DNA from: Pseudomonas sp. LS.1a
Lineage (GTDB): Bacteria > Pseudomonadota > Gammaproteobacteria > Pseudomonadales > Pseudomonadaceae
Reading direction: 5' to 3'
DNA length: 64,000 nt
Assembly (NCBI RefSeq): GCF_022533585.1
Contig: NZ_CP092827.1
Location: 1,094,001-1,158,000, forward strand
Below, in pieces: positions 9,067 to 18,413 of the stretch (its first letter is position 1; the number at the start of each line of letters is the position of its first letter). The position numbers and the translations under genes were made by a program. Below the pieces are notes generated by a model. That model was not told the origin of the DNA, did no database searches, and saw nothing but the letters and a program-made list of their open reading frames with translations.

Positions 9067-9921
9067 ATGCCCGAACATCCGCTCCATCGCTTCTTTGCCT
9101 CGCAGCGGCCCCGGCCGACATTCGAGTGGGAGCGTTACCAGCAGCGCGATGTGCTGATCATCGATCACCCCCGTTGCCAGGCGGTGTTCAGCCGCCAGGG
9201 TGCGCAACTGCTGCATTTTCAACCGGCGGGTGAACGGCCCTGGTTGTGGTGCGCCGAGCAGTGGCCGCAGGTGGGAGCGATACGCGGTGGCGTACCGGTG
9301 TGCTGGCCGTGGTATGGCCGCCACCCCAGCGAGGACTTGTGGCCGGCCCATGGCTGGGCGCGCTTGCTGGACTGGAAGCTGGTGGACAGCCGCGAGGACG
9401 AGGAGGGCGTAACCCTGAAGTGGCGGCTGGACCTGTGCGACTGGCAGGTCGACCTGCATGCCCGGTTGGGCAGCCGCATGGAGCTGAGCCTGAGCACCGA
9501 GCACCAGGACAGCGAACCCTGCCAATTGAGCCATGCCCTGCTGGCCTACTGGCGTATCAGTGACGTGGCTGAGATAGCGCTGTCCGGGCTCGAGGATATC
9601 GAAGGCTACGACCGCCTCAACCGCCAGGTCTGCCGTGAGGATGGCGCGCTGAAGCTCAAGGGCGGCTGCCAGAAGGTCTACCCCGGCACGCCGCGGGTGC
9701 AACTGCAGGACCCGGCCTGGCAGCGCGAGCTGTGCATCGATACCGGTGACAGCGACGACACGGTGGTCTGGCACCCGGGCAACCGCCCGCTGATGGGCGT
9801 GACCGGGCGTGAATGCCAGCACTTCGTCTGTGTCGAGGCCGCCAGCGGCAGTGGTGAGGGCCTGAGCCTGGCGCCGGGGCAGCGTGCCCACCTGCGCCTG
9901 CAGGCGCACCGGCTCAGTTGA
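9067..9921 (+). CDS. D-hexose-6-phosphate mutarotase (aldose 1-epimerase family, YeaD-like)
   Basis: 284 residues with the galactose-mutarotase-like beta-sandwich. Family marks: [14 protein letters not shown] near residue 75-88, the His of [11 protein letters not shown] that acts as general acid, and the C-terminal CVEAAS with the catalytic Glu. This branch equilibrates alpha and beta anomers of glucose 6-phosphate, directly upstream of the substrate step of Zwf. Its end overlaps the end of hexR (opposite strand) by eight bases. The open frame and CA motif suggest it is expressed with the glucose genes. Confidence 0.85.
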   Translation: MPEHPLHRFFASQRPRPTFEWERYQQRDVLIIDHPRCQAVFSRQGAQLLHFQPAGERPWLWCAEQWPQVGAIRGGVPVCWPWYGRHPSEDLWPAHGWARLLDWKLVDSREDEEGVTLKWRLDLCDWQVDLHARLGSRMELSLSTEHQDSEPCQLSHALLAYWRISDVAEIALSGLEDIEGYDRLNRQVCREDGALKLKGGCQKVYPGTPRVQLQDPAWQRELCIDTGDSDDTVVWHPGNRPLMGVTGRECQHFVCVEAASGSGEGLSLAPGQRAHLRLQAHRLS

Positions 9922-10786
9922 GCTCGTCGTCCTCGATCGGGTAGCGGCTGGCGTTGAGGCTTTCCTTGATCTTGCGCAGGTGCGGCTGGAAGTCCACGCC
10001 ACGGCGCAGGGTCATGCCGGTGGCCAGTACATCGAGCACGGTCAGCTGGATGATCCGCGAGGTCATTGGCATGTAGATGTCGGTGTCTTCCGGCAGCGGA
10101 ATGTGCAGGCTCAGGCTGCAGGCATTGGCCAGCGGCGAACCGGCGGCGGTCAGGCCCAGCACCGAGGCGCCGTTCTCGCGGGCCAGGCGGGCCACTTCGA
10201 CCAGTTCGCGGGTGCGCCCGGTGTAGGAAATGATCACGAACAGGTCGCCAGTGTGCGCCACCGAGGCCAGCATGCGCTGCATCAGCACGTCGGCGTGGGC
10301 CGATACTGCGAGGTTGAAGCGGAAGAACTTGTGCTGGGCGTCCAGCGCCACCGGGGCCGAGGCGCCCAGGCCGAAGAAGTGGATCTGCCGGGCCTGGATC
10401 ATCATGTCCACGGCACGGCTGACCTGCTGCGGGTCGAGCTGCTGGCAGGCGCTGTCGAGCGAGGCGATGGCGCTGGCGAAGATCTTCTGGGTGTAGGCTG
10501 CCGGGTCATCGTCAGCCTCTACCGCGCGGCTGACGTAGGCGGCGCCGCTGGCCAGGCTCTGCGCCAGCTGCAGCTTGAGCTCGGGGTAGCCGCTGACGCC
10601 GAACGAGCGGCAGAAGCGGTTGACGGTCGGTTCGCTGACCTTGGCCGCCTGGGCCAGCGCAGCGATGCTGAAACGGGTGGCTTGTTGCGGGTTGAGCAGG
10701 ATGACTTCGGCGACTTTGCGTTCGGCCTTGTTCAGCTCGTCGAGGCGGCCCTGGATCTGTTCCAGGAGGTTTCGCACGCGGTCCAT
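9914..10786 (-). CDS. hexR: Transcriptional repressor HexR (RpiR family)
   Basis: 290 residues from ATG 10784-10786. N-terminal helix-turn-helix of the RpiR type ([21 protein letters not shown]) is followed by a SIS sugar-phosphate domain ([32 protein letters not shown]). In Pseudomonas HexR represses zwf-pgl-eda, edd-glk and gap-1 and is released by 2-keto-3-deoxy-6-phosphogluconate. It is divergent from zwf; a palindrome fitting its operator lies between the two genes. The frame is open 19 codons further upstream but those residues are not HTH-family sequence. Confidence 0.93.
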   Translation of the reverse strand: MDRVRNLLEQIQGRLDELNKAERKVAEVILLNPQQATRFSIAALAQAAKVSEPTVNRFCRSFGVSGYPELKLQLAQSLASGAAYVSRAVEADDDPAAYTQKIFASAIASLDSACQQLDPQQVSRAVDMMIQARQIHFFGLGASAPVALDAQHKFFRFNLAVSAHADVLMQRMLASVAHTGDLFVIISYTGRTRELVEVARLARENGASVLGLTAAGSPLANACSLSLHIPLPEDTDIYMPMTSRIIQLTVLDVLATGMTLRRGVDFQPHLRKIKESLNASRYPIEDDELN

Positions 10787-10901
10787 GGGTGTGTCCTTGG
10801 GTCGGGAAGACAGCCGGCTGTGGGAGCAGCAGGCTTTTTGCACGGTCGTCTATCGTACTGTCGGCGCGGTTGACGTACCACTTGTCTGTAACACTTGTGT
10901 G

Positions 10902-10926
10902 TAATGTTGTGGTTTTTACTACATTA
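10902..10926. promoter_or_regulatory. Probable HexR operator in hexR-zwf intergenic region
   Basis: Imperfect palindrome TAATGTTGT-N7-ACTACATTA centred at 10914, containing the TTGT/ACxA halves expected for HexR sites. It lies immediately upstream of the putative zwf -35 element, a position suited to repression. Confidence 0.7.
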
Positions 10927-10930
10927 TCCC

Positions 10931-10959
10931 TTGAAAACCGTATGTGAAAGCGGTATTCC
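10931..10959 (+). promoter_or_regulatory. Putative sigma-70 promoter of zwf
   Basis: TTGAAA (10931-10936), 17-base spacer, TATTCC (10954-10959), about 30 bases before the zwf ATG at 10989. It starts four bases after the HexR palindrome. Confidence 0.5.
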
Positions 10960-10988
10960 TAGACCAACTTTAGGAAAGAACCAACATC

Positions 10989-12458
10989 ATGGCTGCGATC
11001 AGTGTCGAACCTTGCACCTTTGCCCTGTTTGGCGCCCTCGGCGACCTGGCATTGCGCAAGCTGTTTCCTGCGCTTTACCAGCTCGACCGGGCCAACCTGT
11101 TGCACCCGGATACCCGCCTGCTGGCGCTGGCCCGCGAGGCCGGTAGCGCGCAGGACCACCTGGACAGCATCGAAGCGCACCTGCGCCGGCATGTGCCCGA
11201 GGCCGATATCGAGCCCGCTGCGCTGGGCCGCTTCCTCGCCCGGCTGAGCTACCAGCACCTGGACTTCCTCCAGCCCGAGGGCTACCAGGCCCTGGCCGAG
11301 CAGTTGCCGGGCGAGCTGCCGCTGATCGCCTACTTCGCCACCGCAGCGGCGGTGTACGGGGCCATCTGCGAAAACCTCGACAAGGCCGGGCTGGCCGCGC
11401 GCACCCGGGTGGTGCTGGAGAAGCCCATTGGCCACGACCTGGAGTCGTCGCGCCGGGTCAACGATGCCGTGGCGCGGTTCTTCCCCGAGAGCCGGGTCTA
11501 CCGTATCGACCACTACCTGGGCAAGGAAACGGTGCAGAACCTGATCGCCCTGCGCTTCGCCAACAGCCTGTTCGAAACCCAGTGGAACCAGAATTCCATC
11601 TCCCATGTGGAGATCACCGTCGCCGAGAAGGTCGGCATCGAAGGCCGCTGGGGCTACTTCGACAAGGCCGGCCAGCTGCGCGACATGATCCAGAACCACC
11701 TGCTGCAGCTGCTGTGCCTGATCGCCATGGACCCGCCCAGCGAACTGTCCGCCGATGCCATCCGTGACGAAAAGGTCAAGGTACTCAAGGCCCTGGCACC
11801 GATCACCGGCGAAGGGCTGAGCACCCGTGTGGTGCGCGGCCAGTACATCGCCGGCTACAGCGAAGGCAAGCCGGTGCCCGGTTACCTGGAAGAAGACAAC
11901 GCCAACGCCCAGAGTGACACCGAAACCTTCGTCGCCCTGCGTGCCGACATCCGCAACTGGCGCTGGTCGGGCGTGCCGTTCTACCTGCGTACCGGCAAGC
12001 GCATGCCGCAGAAGCTGTCGCAGATCGTCATCCACTTCAAGGAAACGCCGCACTACATCTTCGCCCCGGAACAGCGTTTGCAGATCGGTAACAAGCTGAT
12101 CATCCGCCTGCAACCGGACGAAGGCATTTCTTTGCGGGTGATGACCAAGGAGCAGGGCCTGGACAAAGGCATGCAACTGCGCAGCGGCCCGTTGCAGCTG
12201 AATTTTTCCGACACCTGGCGCAGTGCACGGATTCCGGATGCCTACGAGCGGCTGTTGCTCGAAGTGATGCGCGGCAACCAGAACCTGTTCGTGCGCAAGG
12301 ACGAAATCGAATATGCCTGGAAGTGGTGCGACCAGCTGATCGCCGGCTGGCGTAACGCGGGTGATGCACCCAAGCCATACGCGGCAGGCTCCTGGGGGCC
12401 GATGAGCTCGATTGCACTGATCACGCGCGATGGGAGGGCGTGGTATGGGGATATCTGA
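10989..12458 (+). CDS. zwf: Glucose-6-phosphate 1-dehydrogenase
   Basis: 489 residues. NAD(P)-binding start ([16 protein letters not shown]), substrate and catalytic motif [13 protein letters not shown] with the conserved His/Lys, and the FYLRTGKRM segment are all present. Oxidises glucose 6-phosphate to 6-phosphogluconolactone, the entry to the Entner-Doudoroff and pentose-phosphate routes. First gene of zwf-pgl-eda; overlaps pgl by 14 bases. Controlled by HexR as judged from the palindrome upstream. Confidence 0.96.
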   Translation: MAAISVEPCTFALFGALGDLALRKLFPALYQLDRANLLHPDTRLLALAREAGSAQDHLDSIEAHLRRHVPEADIEPAALGRFLARLSYQHLDFLQPEGYQALAEQLPGELPLIAYFATAAAVYGAICENLDKAGLAARTRVVLEKPIGHDLESSRRVNDAVARFFPESRVYRIDHYLGKETVQNLIALRFANSLFETQWNQNSISHVEITVAEKVGIEGRWGYFDKAGQLRDMIQNHLLQLLCLIAMDPPSELSADAIRDEKVKVLKALAPITGEGLSTRVVRGQYIAGYSEGKPVPGYLEEDNANAQSDTETFVALRADIRNWRWSGVPFYLRTGKRMPQKLSQIVIHFKETPHYIFAPEQRLQIGNKLIIRLQPDEGISLRVMTKEQGLDKGMQLRSGPLQLNFSDTWRSARIPDAYERLLLEVMRGNQNLFVRKDEIEYAWKWCDQLIAGWRNAGDAPKPYAAGSWGPMSSIALITRDGRAWYGDI

Positions 12459-13158
12459 ACTGAAACTGCCAGCGGTTGTGACGGTGCATGAGCTGGCGGA
12501 TGCCAAGGCGCTGGCCGCAACCCAGGCCCATGACGTGGCCGAGCGCCTGCGCGCGGCCATTGCCGCCAAGGGCCAGGCCTGCCTGGTGCTGTCCGGTGGC
12601 CGCAGCCCGGTGCCGTTCCTCGAAAAGCTGGCCAGCGAAAACCTCGACTGGGCCAAGGTTACCGTCAGCCTGGCCGATGAGCGCTGGGTGCCGGTGGAGC
12701 ACGCCGACAGCAACGCCGGCCTGCTGGTCCGCCACCTGTTCAAGGGCGCGGCGGCCAAGGCCCGCTTCGTTGGCCTGTACCAGCAGGCGGAGAACCTCGA
12801 TGTCGCTGCGGGCAAGGCCGATCAGGCCCTGGCCGAGCTGCCGCCAATCGACGTGCTGGTGCTGGGCATGGGTGATGATGGCCATACCGCCTCGCTGTTC
12901 CCCGCCAGCCCCAACCTGGAAGCAGGCCTCGACCTGGCCAACCCACGCCGCTGCCTGCCCTTGCTGGCACCGAGCGTGCCGCACCAGCGCCTGTCGATGA
13001 CCCGCTCGCTGCTGGCCAGTGCCGCCTTTACCGCGCTGTCCGTACAAGGGCAGGGCAAACTCGCTACCCTGCGCGCCGCGCTGGCTGGCAACGACCTTAC
13101 CGAAATGCCGATTCGCGCTTTTCTTCACGCCCCCCTGGACATCTACTGGTGCCCATGA
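12445..13158 (+). CDS. pgl: 6-phosphogluconolactonase
   Basis: 237 residues from ATG 12445, chosen because GGAGGG lies eight bases ahead; ATG 12430 is also in frame. Motifs [24 protein letters not shown] and [13 protein letters not shown] are the phosphate-binding and catalytic signatures of the NagB-like lactonase family. Hydrolyses 6-phosphogluconolactone in the cytoplasm. Overlaps the end of zwf and is followed at 17 bases by eda. Confidence 0.95.
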   Translation: MGISELKLPAVVTVHELADAKALAATQAHDVAERLRAAIAAKGQACLVLSGGRSPVPFLEKLASENLDWAKVTVSLADERWVPVEHADSNAGLLVRHLFKGAAAKARFVGLYQQAENLDVAAGKADQALAELPPIDVLVLGMGDDGHTASLFPASPNLEAGLDLANPRRCLPLLAPSVPHQRLSMTRSLLASAAFTALSVQGQGKLATLRAALAGNDLTEMPIRAFLHAPLDIYWCP

Positions 13159-13175
13159 GCCAAGGATCCACAGTC

Positions 13176-13856
13176 ATGACCACCCTCGAACGCCCACAGC
13201 CCAAGCTCTCGATGGCCGACAAAGCCGCACGGATCGACGCCATTTGCAAAAAGGCGCGCATCCTGCCGGTGATCACCATCGCCCGTGAGGAAGACATCCT
13301 GCCGCTGGCTGATGCCCTGGCGGCCGGCGGTATCCGTACCCTGGAAGTGACCTTGCGCTCACAGTATGGCCTGAAGGCCATCCAGGTGCTGCGCGAGCAG
13401 CGCCCGGAACTTTGTGTCGGTGCCGGCACCGTGCTCGATCGCGGCATGTTCGCGGCCGTTGAAGCTGCGGGGGCGCAATTCGTCGTTACCCCGGGCATTA
13501 CCCAGGACATTCTCGAAGCCGGTGTGGACAGTGAGATCCCGCTGCTGCCAGGCATCAGCACGCCGTCCGAAATCATGATGGGCTATGCCCTGGGCTACCG
13601 CCGCTTCAAGCTGTTCCCGGCGGAAATCAGCGGCGGTGTCGCGGCGATCAAGGCCTTTGGTGGCCCGTTCGGCGATATTCGCTTCTGCCCGACCGGCGGG
13701 GTGAACCCGGCCAACGTGCGCAACTATATGGCGTTGCCCAATGTGATGTGCGTGGGTGGCACCTGGATGCTCGACAGTGGCTGGATCAAGAACGGCGACT
13801 GGGCGCGGATCGAAGCGTGCAGTGCGGAGGCAATGGCGCTGCTGGACGCCAACTGA
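13176..13856 (+). CDS. eda: 2-dehydro-3-deoxy-phosphogluconate (KDPG) aldolase
   Basis: 226 residues. Type-I aldolase: catalytic Glu in LEVTLRSQ, Schiff-base Lys in RRFKLFPAE, and the phosphate loop FCPTGGVNPANVRNY. Splits KDPG into pyruvate and glyceraldehyde 3-phosphate. ATG 13176 is preferred (AAGGATCC ahead); an earlier in-frame ATG at 13155 would add seven residues. Last gene of the operon, followed by a strong terminator. Confidence 0.95.
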   Translation: MTTLERPQPKLSMADKAARIDAICKKARILPVITIAREEDILPLADALAAGGIRTLEVTLRSQYGLKAIQVLREQRPELCVGAGTVLDRGMFAAVEAAGAQFVVTPGITQDILEAGVDSEIPLLPGISTPSEIMMGYALGYRRFKLFPAEISGGVAAIKAFGGPFGDIRFCPTGGVNPANVRNYMALPNVMCVGGTWMLDSGWIKNGDWARIEACSAEAMALLDAN

Positions 13857-13881
13857 ATTTGTTGTGTGCTTTACGGCTTAT

Positions 13882-13910
13882 GGGGCGCTTGGTCGGCGCC
13901 CCTTTTTTTT
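13882..13910 (+). terminator. Rho-independent terminator of zwf-pgl-eda
   Basis: 7-bp stem GGGGCGC/GCGCCCC with 7-base loop, directly followed by eight T residues (13903-13910), 26 bases after the eda stop. Confidence 0.9.
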
Positions 13911-13927
13911 GCCTGGAGATCTTGCAG

Positions 13928-14041
13928 TGCCTGTACCGGCCCTTTCGCGGGTGAACCCGCTCCCACAGGTACTGTACAGTTGCTGAGTGCAGCGCGATCC
14001 CTGTGGGAGCGGGTTCACCCGCGAAGAGGCCGGCACAGGCA
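13928..14041. repeat. BIME: inverted REP pair between eda and leuA
   Basis: Outer arms (TGCCTGTACCGGCC... and ...GAGGCCGGCACAGGCA) and two GGGTGAACCCGCTCCCACAGG cores in opposite orientation. Lies between two convergent operons, each with its own terminator. Confidence 0.85.
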
Positions 14042-14044
14042 GAC

Positions 14045-14076
14045 AAAAAAGCCCGCATCAAACGATGCGGGCTTTT
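14045..14076. terminator. Bidirectional terminator, mainly for leuA
   Basis: 9-bp stem GCCCGCATC/GATGCGGGC (14051-14059, 14064-14072) with four-base loop. Flanked by AAAAAA on the left (U6 for the leuA transcript) and TTTT on the right. Confidence 0.85.
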
Positions 14077-14095
14077 GCATTCATCACGCGACAGT

Positions 14096-15769
14096 TCAGG
14101 CCGCCTTGGCTTCCTGCTGGCTCAGCGAGCGGTTCAGCGCGCTGAACAGTGCCTTGAAGCTGGCCGTGGTGAAGTTTTCATCGATACCCACACCATGCAC
14201 CGGGCGGCCACCGGCCACGCGCAGTTCGATATAGGCCGCAGCCTTGGCATTGGTACCGGCGCCAATGGCATGCTCGTTGTAGTCCATGATCTCCACGGCA
14301 ATCGGCAGGCCGGCCACCAGCGCTTCCAGCGCGCCGTTGCCCTTGCCGCGCCAGTGCAGGGTGGTTTCGCCTTCACTGGCGACTTCCACTTCCACGGCGC
14401 TGTGGCCGTTCTCTTCCTGCAGGCGGTGACTGACCAGCGCGTACGGGGTGTTGGCCTGGAGGTATTCCTTGTGCAGCAGGCTGTAGATCTGCTGGGCAGT
14501 CATTTCCAGGCCCAGACGGTCGGTTTCACTCTGTACTACCTGGCTGAACTCGATCTGCATGCGGCGCGGCAGGCTGATGCCGTATTCCTGCTCGAGCAGG
14601 TAGGTGATGCCGCCTTTGCCCGACTGGCTGTTGACGCGGATCACCGCCTCGTAGCTGCGGCCGATGTCGGCCGGGTCGATCGGCAGGTAAGGCACTTCCC
14701 ACAGCTCGCCTTCCTGCTGCTTGGCGAAGCCCTTGCGGATGGCGTCCTGGTGCGAGCCGGAGAACGCGGTGTGGACCAGGTCGCCCACGTACGGGTGACG
14801 CGGGTGCACCGGCAGCTGGTTGCACTCTTCGACCACCTTGCGCACGCCGTCGATGTCGGAGAAGTCCAGCAGCGGGTCGATGCCCTGGGTGTAGAGGTTC
14901 AACGCCAGGGTCACCAGGTCGACGTTACCGGTACGCTCGCCGTTGCCGAACAGGCAGCCTTCGGCGCGGTCGGCACCGGCCATCAGGCCCAGTTCGGTGG
15001 CGGCGATGCCGGTGCCGCGGTCGTTGTGGCAGTGCAGGCTGATGATGACGCTGTCGCGACGGCTGACGTTGCGGCAGAACCACTCGATCTGGTCGGCGTA
15101 GATGTTCGGCGTGGACACTTCCACGGTGGCCGGCAGGTTGAGGATGATCTTGTGCTCGGGGGTCGGGTTCCACACCTCGATCACCGCGTCGCAGACTTCC
15201 TTGGCGAACTCCATCTCGGTGGCGCTGAAGGTTTCCGGCGAGTACTGGAAGGTCCACTGGGTTTCCGGCTGCTGGGCGGCGTACTTGACGAACAGCTTGG
15301 CCGCGTTCACCGCGATGTCCTTCACGCCTTGCTTGTCCTGGTTGAAGACAATGCGGCGGAACGACGGGCTGGTGGCGTTGTACAGGTGGACGATGGCCTT
15401 CTTCGCCCCGCGCAGCGATTCGAAGGTGCGGGCGATGAGGTCTTCACGGGCCTGGGTGAGCACCTGGATGGTGGTGTCGTCCGGGATGTGGCCTTCTTCG
15501 ATCAGCATGCGCACGAAGTCGAAATCGGTCTGCGATGCGGACGGGAACGAGGCTTCGATTTCCTTCACGCCAACCTGCACCAAGGTCTTCCAGAAGCGCA
15601 GCTTCTTCTCCGAATCCATCGGCTCGATCAGCGACTGGTTGCCATCACGCAGGTCGGAGCTGCACCAGATCGGCGCGGCGGTGATGGTCTTCGACGGCCA
15701 GGTACGGTCAGGCAGGTCGATGGTCGGGAAAGCGCGGTATTTCTTCGAAGGGTCTTTGAGCATGGTCAT
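14096..15769 (-). CDS. leuA: 2-isopropylmalate synthase
   Basis: 557 residues, the long LeuA type of pseudomonads. N-terminal HMGL-like TIM barrel with the metal/acceptor motif [24 protein letters not shown] (HxH metal ligands) and [14 protein letters not shown]-terminal LeuA allosteric domain (about residues 440-550) that binds leucine. Condenses acetyl-CoA with 2-ketoisovalerate, first committed step of leucine synthesis. Start MTM at 15769; an in-frame ATG two codons later is possible. About 75 bases upstream ends a leucine-rich small frame that looks like a leader peptide. Confidence 0.95.
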   Translation of the reverse strand: MTMLKDPSKKYRAFPTIDLPDRTWPSKTITAAPIWCSSDLRDGNQSLIEPMDSEKKLRFWKTLVQVGVKEIEASFPSASQTDFDFVRMLIEEGHIPDDTTIQVLTQAREDLIARTFESLRGAKKAIVHLYNATSPSFRRIVFNQDKQGVKDIAVNAAKLFVKYAAQQPETQWTFQYSPETFSATEMEFAKEVCDAVIEVWNPTPEHKIILNLPATVEVSTPNIYADQIEWFCRNVSRRDSVIISLHCHNDRGTGIAATELGLMAGADRAEGCLFGNGERTGNVDLVTLALNLYTQGIDPLLDFSDIDGVRKVVEECNQLPVHPRHPYVGDLVHTAFSGSHQDAIRKGFAKQQEGELWEVPYLPIDPADIGRSYEAVIRVNSQSGKGGITYLLEQEYGISLPRRMQIEFSQVVQSETDRLGLEMTAQQIYSLLHKEYLQANTPYALVSHRLQEENGHSAVEVEVASEGETTLHWRGKGNGALEALVAGLPIAVEIMDYNEHAIGAGTNAKAAAYIELRVAGGRPVHGVGIDENFTTASFKALFSALNRSLSQQEAKAA

Positions 15770-15845
15770 GGAAGCAATCCTTTTGTGTGCGGCCGAAATC
15801 GGGCCTGCCGAGCGATAACGAGATGAAAAGGCGAGGCGACGCGAT

Positions 15846-15923
15846 TCAGCCTGGTAGTCGGGCGCTAACCAGGCAGAGGCTGCGATGTTGTCGGAGCAGG
15901 ATGAGGGTGCTGAAGGTTTTCAT
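15846..15923 (-). CDS. Candidate leuA leader peptide (attenuation)
   Basis: A 25-codon frame upstream of leuA on the same strand. It encodes six leucines, including LILL at residues 7-10 and further Leu at 16, 18 and 23, far above chance. The second half of the frame contains a 7-bp hairpin GCCTGGT/ACCAGGC (plus-strand 15849-15874) that stalled or moving ribosomes would affect. A purine-rich GAAGG lies close to the ATG, though its spacing is short. I see no textbook T-tract terminator between it and leuA, so the exact mechanism is open. Too short for routine gene calling. Confidence 0.6.
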   Translation of the reverse strand: MKTFSTLILLRQHRSLCLVSARLPG

Positions 15924-16097
15924 GCCTTCAAACTTAAACAGTGGGGTGGGGGATGGCAAGCGTTCAGCAAAAATTGAGAGGAATGCTTAAAAAAAGCTGA
16001 TAGGCGAGATTTTATCGCTATATTTTTCTGAGTGCTTCTCAATTTTTGCGCAGTCTTTTTCGATGGCGCAACGCGGTTGAACATGATGTCTCATGTG

Positions 16098-16193
16098 CTG
16101 GCCTCTTCGCGGGCGCGCCCGCTCCCACAGGTAAAGCACAGCCTTCAGGATCGGCGCATTACCTGTGGGAGCGGGCATGCCCGCGAAGCAGGC
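16098..16193. repeat. BIME: inverted REP pair upstream of M23 gene end
   Basis: Two REP cores (GCGGGCGCGCCCGCTCCCACAGG and its partner) in opposite orientation between the leuA promoter region and the 3' end of the M23 peptidase gene. With the leuA leader it accounts for most of the 433-base gap 15770-16202; AT-rich sequence at 15950-16060 probably holds the leuA promoter. Confidence 0.8.
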
Positions 16194-16202
16194 GCCCCGG
16201 TC

Positions 16203-17030
16203 TCAGGGCTGGAACGCGCCAATGAAAATCGCCGGATCCACCCGCGCATCATTCAGGCTGACGTTCCAGTGCATGTGCGGCCCGGTAGCCCGCCCGGTCG
16301 AGCCCACGCGCCCGACCACCTCGCCCCGGCGCAGCTGCTGCCCCACCTGCACATCGATCTTCGACATATGGCAGAACATGCTGATAAAGCCCTGCCCGTG
16401 GTCGACGAACACCGTGCGGCCATTGAAGAAGTAATCCCCCACCAGGATCACCTTGCCATTGGCCGGGGTCTTGATCGGCGTGCCGGCCGGTACCGCGAAG
16501 TCCAGCCCGGCGTGTGGGTTGCGTTCTTCACCATTGAAGAAGCGGCGCACGCCGAACTTGCTCGACAGCGGGCCACTGACCGGCTTGTCGAGGATCAGGT
16601 TGCTCGGCAGGGTCGGGCTGAAGCTGCGGTAAGCCTTGATCTGCTCGGCCAGTTCGCGGTCGATGCGCTTGAGGTCGGCCGGGTTCGGGTTGACCTGGCG
16701 GGTGTTCTTCAGGGTGATGCGCTGCTCGGGGTACTTCTTGCTGCCGACCGTGAAGGGCAGGGTACGGCCGCCTTGGTTCAGCACAGCGGTGCCGGGCTTC
16801 TGGGTGAGCGGGATGCCGACGATGGCCAGCCAGTTGTCCTGTTCCCTCACCACCAGCACCGGTTTGCCGTCGAAGCTGGCGGTGGGTGCACTGGCGGCGG
16901 GGCCGAGGTCGACCACCGCCACGCCGCCGGGTACCGGCTTGTTCAGCGTGCGGGTGATGTAGCTGGCCTGGGCGCCGCCGGCCAGCAGCAGGAGGGAAAG
17001 GGCAAGCAGGGGCGCGAGCAGGCGAGGCAT
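16203..17030 (-). CDS. Periplasmic M23 (LytM-type) endopeptidase
   Basis: 275 residues with a Sec signal peptide (cleavage near AQAS), an N-terminal beta-rich domain and a C-terminal peptidase M23 domain. Zinc ligands are visible as HAGLD (HxxxD) and HMHW (HxH). These enzymes cut peptide crosslinks in peptidoglycan or bind amidases. It lies three bases downstream of the xseA stop and is probably co-transcribed with it. The metal ligands are intact so an active enzyme is likely. Confidence 0.88.
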   Translation of the reverse strand: MPRLLAPLLALSLLLLAGGAQASYITRTLNKPVPGGVAVVDLGPAASAPTASFDGKPVLVVREQDNWLAIVGIPLTQKPGTAVLNQGGRTLPFTVGSKKYPEQRITLKNTRQVNPNPADLKRIDRELAEQIKAYRSFSPTLPSNLILDKPVSGPLSSKFGVRRFFNGEERNPHAGLDFAVPAGTPIKTPANGKVILVGDYFFNGRTVFVDHGQGFISMFCHMSKIDVQVGQQLRRGEVVGRVGSTGRATGPHMHWNVSLNDARVDPAIFIGAFQP

Positions 17031-17033
17031 GTG

Positions 17034-18413
17034 TCAGTCCAGAAGTGAGAGGGTGACCGGGGTCAGGTGGTTGTCTTCGACCCGCACCAACAGCTCGCCT
17101 TCGTTCAGGCGGGCGGTCAGGCGTTGGCCATTGCGGGTCTGTTCGGCGCTGCGGATGGCCTGGCCCTGTTCGTCCAGCAGGATGCTGTAGCCGCGGGCGA
17201 GGGTGGCCAGCGGGCTGACCACCTGCAGCGTCTGCAACTGGGCCTGGAAGCGCTGGCGGCGGTCCTTGAGCACTTCGCGCATCGCCCGCGGCAGGCGTTC
17301 GGCGAGGCTGTCCAGGCGTTGGCCCAGCAGTTTCAGGGTACGCCCAGGGTGCTGCGCGGCGAGGCGGGTATCCAGGCGTGCCAGGCGTTCGCGGCGCTGG
17401 TTGAGGTTGAGCATGAATGCACGGCGCAGGCGCATGTCCAGGTCGTCCAGGCGCTGGGCCTGCTGGCGCAAGCGCTCGCCCGGGTGGCGCAGGCGCCGGG
17501 TCAGCGACTCCAGGCGCAGGCGGTCGTGGGTCAGGCGGTTTTGCATGCGCAGCAGCAGGCGCCGTTGCAGGCCGTCCAGGCGTTGCTGCAGGCCGCTGTT
17601 GTCGGGTGCCAGCAGCTCGGCGGCGGCAGACGGTGTGGGTGCGCGCACGTCGGCGACGAAGTCGCTGATCGAGACATCGGTCTCATGGCCCACGGCGCTG
17701 ACAATCGGTGTTACACAGGCGGCCACGGCCCGTGCCACGGCTTCTTCGTTGAAGCACCACAGGTCCTCCAGCGAGCCGCCGCCCCGGGCCAGGATCAGCG
17801 CATCGAAACCGAGGCTGTCGGCCAGGCGGATGGCGCGCACGATCTGTGCAACGGCTTCGCGGCCCTGTACTGCGGTGGGGATGAGGTTCAGTTCCACCTG
17901 CGGGGCGCGGCGGCCGAACACGCTGATGATGTCGCGGATCACCGCGCCGGTGGGCGAGGTGATGATGCCGATGCGCTGCGGGTGGGCCGGCAGCGGCTGC
18001 TTGCGTTCGGCGCTGAACAGCCCCTCGGCGCCGAGCTTTTCCTTCAGGGCCTCGAAGGCCAGGCGCAAGGCGCCGTCGCCGGCCGGCTCGACGGTGTCGA
18101 TAATCAGCTGGTAGTCGCCACGCCCCTCGAACAGCGAAACCTTACCGCGCACCCGCACCGCCAGGCCGTCGCGCAAGGCCTGGCGCACCCGCGTGGCGTT
18201 CTGCCGGAACAGCGCGCAGCGCACCTGCGCGCCGCTGTCCTTGAGGGTGAAGTACATGTGGCCGGAGGCTGGGCGGGCGAGGTTGGAAATCTCGCCTTCC
18301 ACCCACACGCTGCGGAACACGTCCTCCAGCAGCACGCGGGCGCGACCGTTGAGTTGGCTGACGGTAAGGACCTCGCGGTCCAGGCCGAGTCGTTCGAAAG
18401 GGTCTCTGATCAT
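17034..18413 (-). CDS. xseA: Exodeoxyribonuclease VII large subunit
   Basis: 459 residues. N-terminal OB-fold (about residues 10-110, VWVEGEISNLARPASGHMYFTLKD split by me as VWVEGEISNL and GHMYFTLKD), central catalytic domain with GIITSPTGAVIRDI, ARGGGSLEDLWCFNEE and AVGHETD, and a long C-terminal coiled region rich in Arg/Leu. Degrades single-stranded DNA with XseB (encoded elsewhere). ATG 18411-18413 starts the conserved MIRDPFERL. The LysR gene upstream, in another frame, overlaps its first 272 bases because its stop was lost. Confidence 0.93.
   Translation of the reverse strand: MIRDPFERLGLDREVLTVSQLNGRARVLLEDVFRSVWVEGEISNLARPASGHMYFTLKDSGAQVRCALFRQNATRVRQALRDGLAVRVRGKVSLFEGRGDYQLIIDTVEPAGDGALRLAFEALKEKLGAEGLFSAERKQPLPAHPQRIGIITSPTGAVIRDIISVFGRRAPQVELNLIPTAVQGREAVAQIVRAIRLADSLGFDALILARGGGSLEDLWCFNEEAVARAVAACVTPIVSAVGHETDVSISDFVADVRAPTPSAAAELLAPDNSGLQQRLDGLQRRLLLRMQNRLTHDRLRLESLTRRLRHPGERLRQQAQRLDDLDMRLRRAFMLNLNQRRERLARLDTRLAAQHPGRTLKLLGQRLDSLAERLPRAMREVLKDRRQRFQAQLQTLQVVSPLATLARGYSILLDEQGQAIRSAEQTRNGQRLTARLNEGELLVRVEDNHLTPVTLSLLD

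Noticed and set aside
13928..14076. Closely spaced palindromes that might suggest a CRISPR array.
   Set aside because: Units are inverted rather than direct, number two, have no uniform spacers, and match the REP family; no cas genes are nearby.
15770..15845. Terminator between the leuA leader frame and leuA.
   Set aside because: A small GGCC hairpin exists but lacks a T tract, so I do not call a terminator there.
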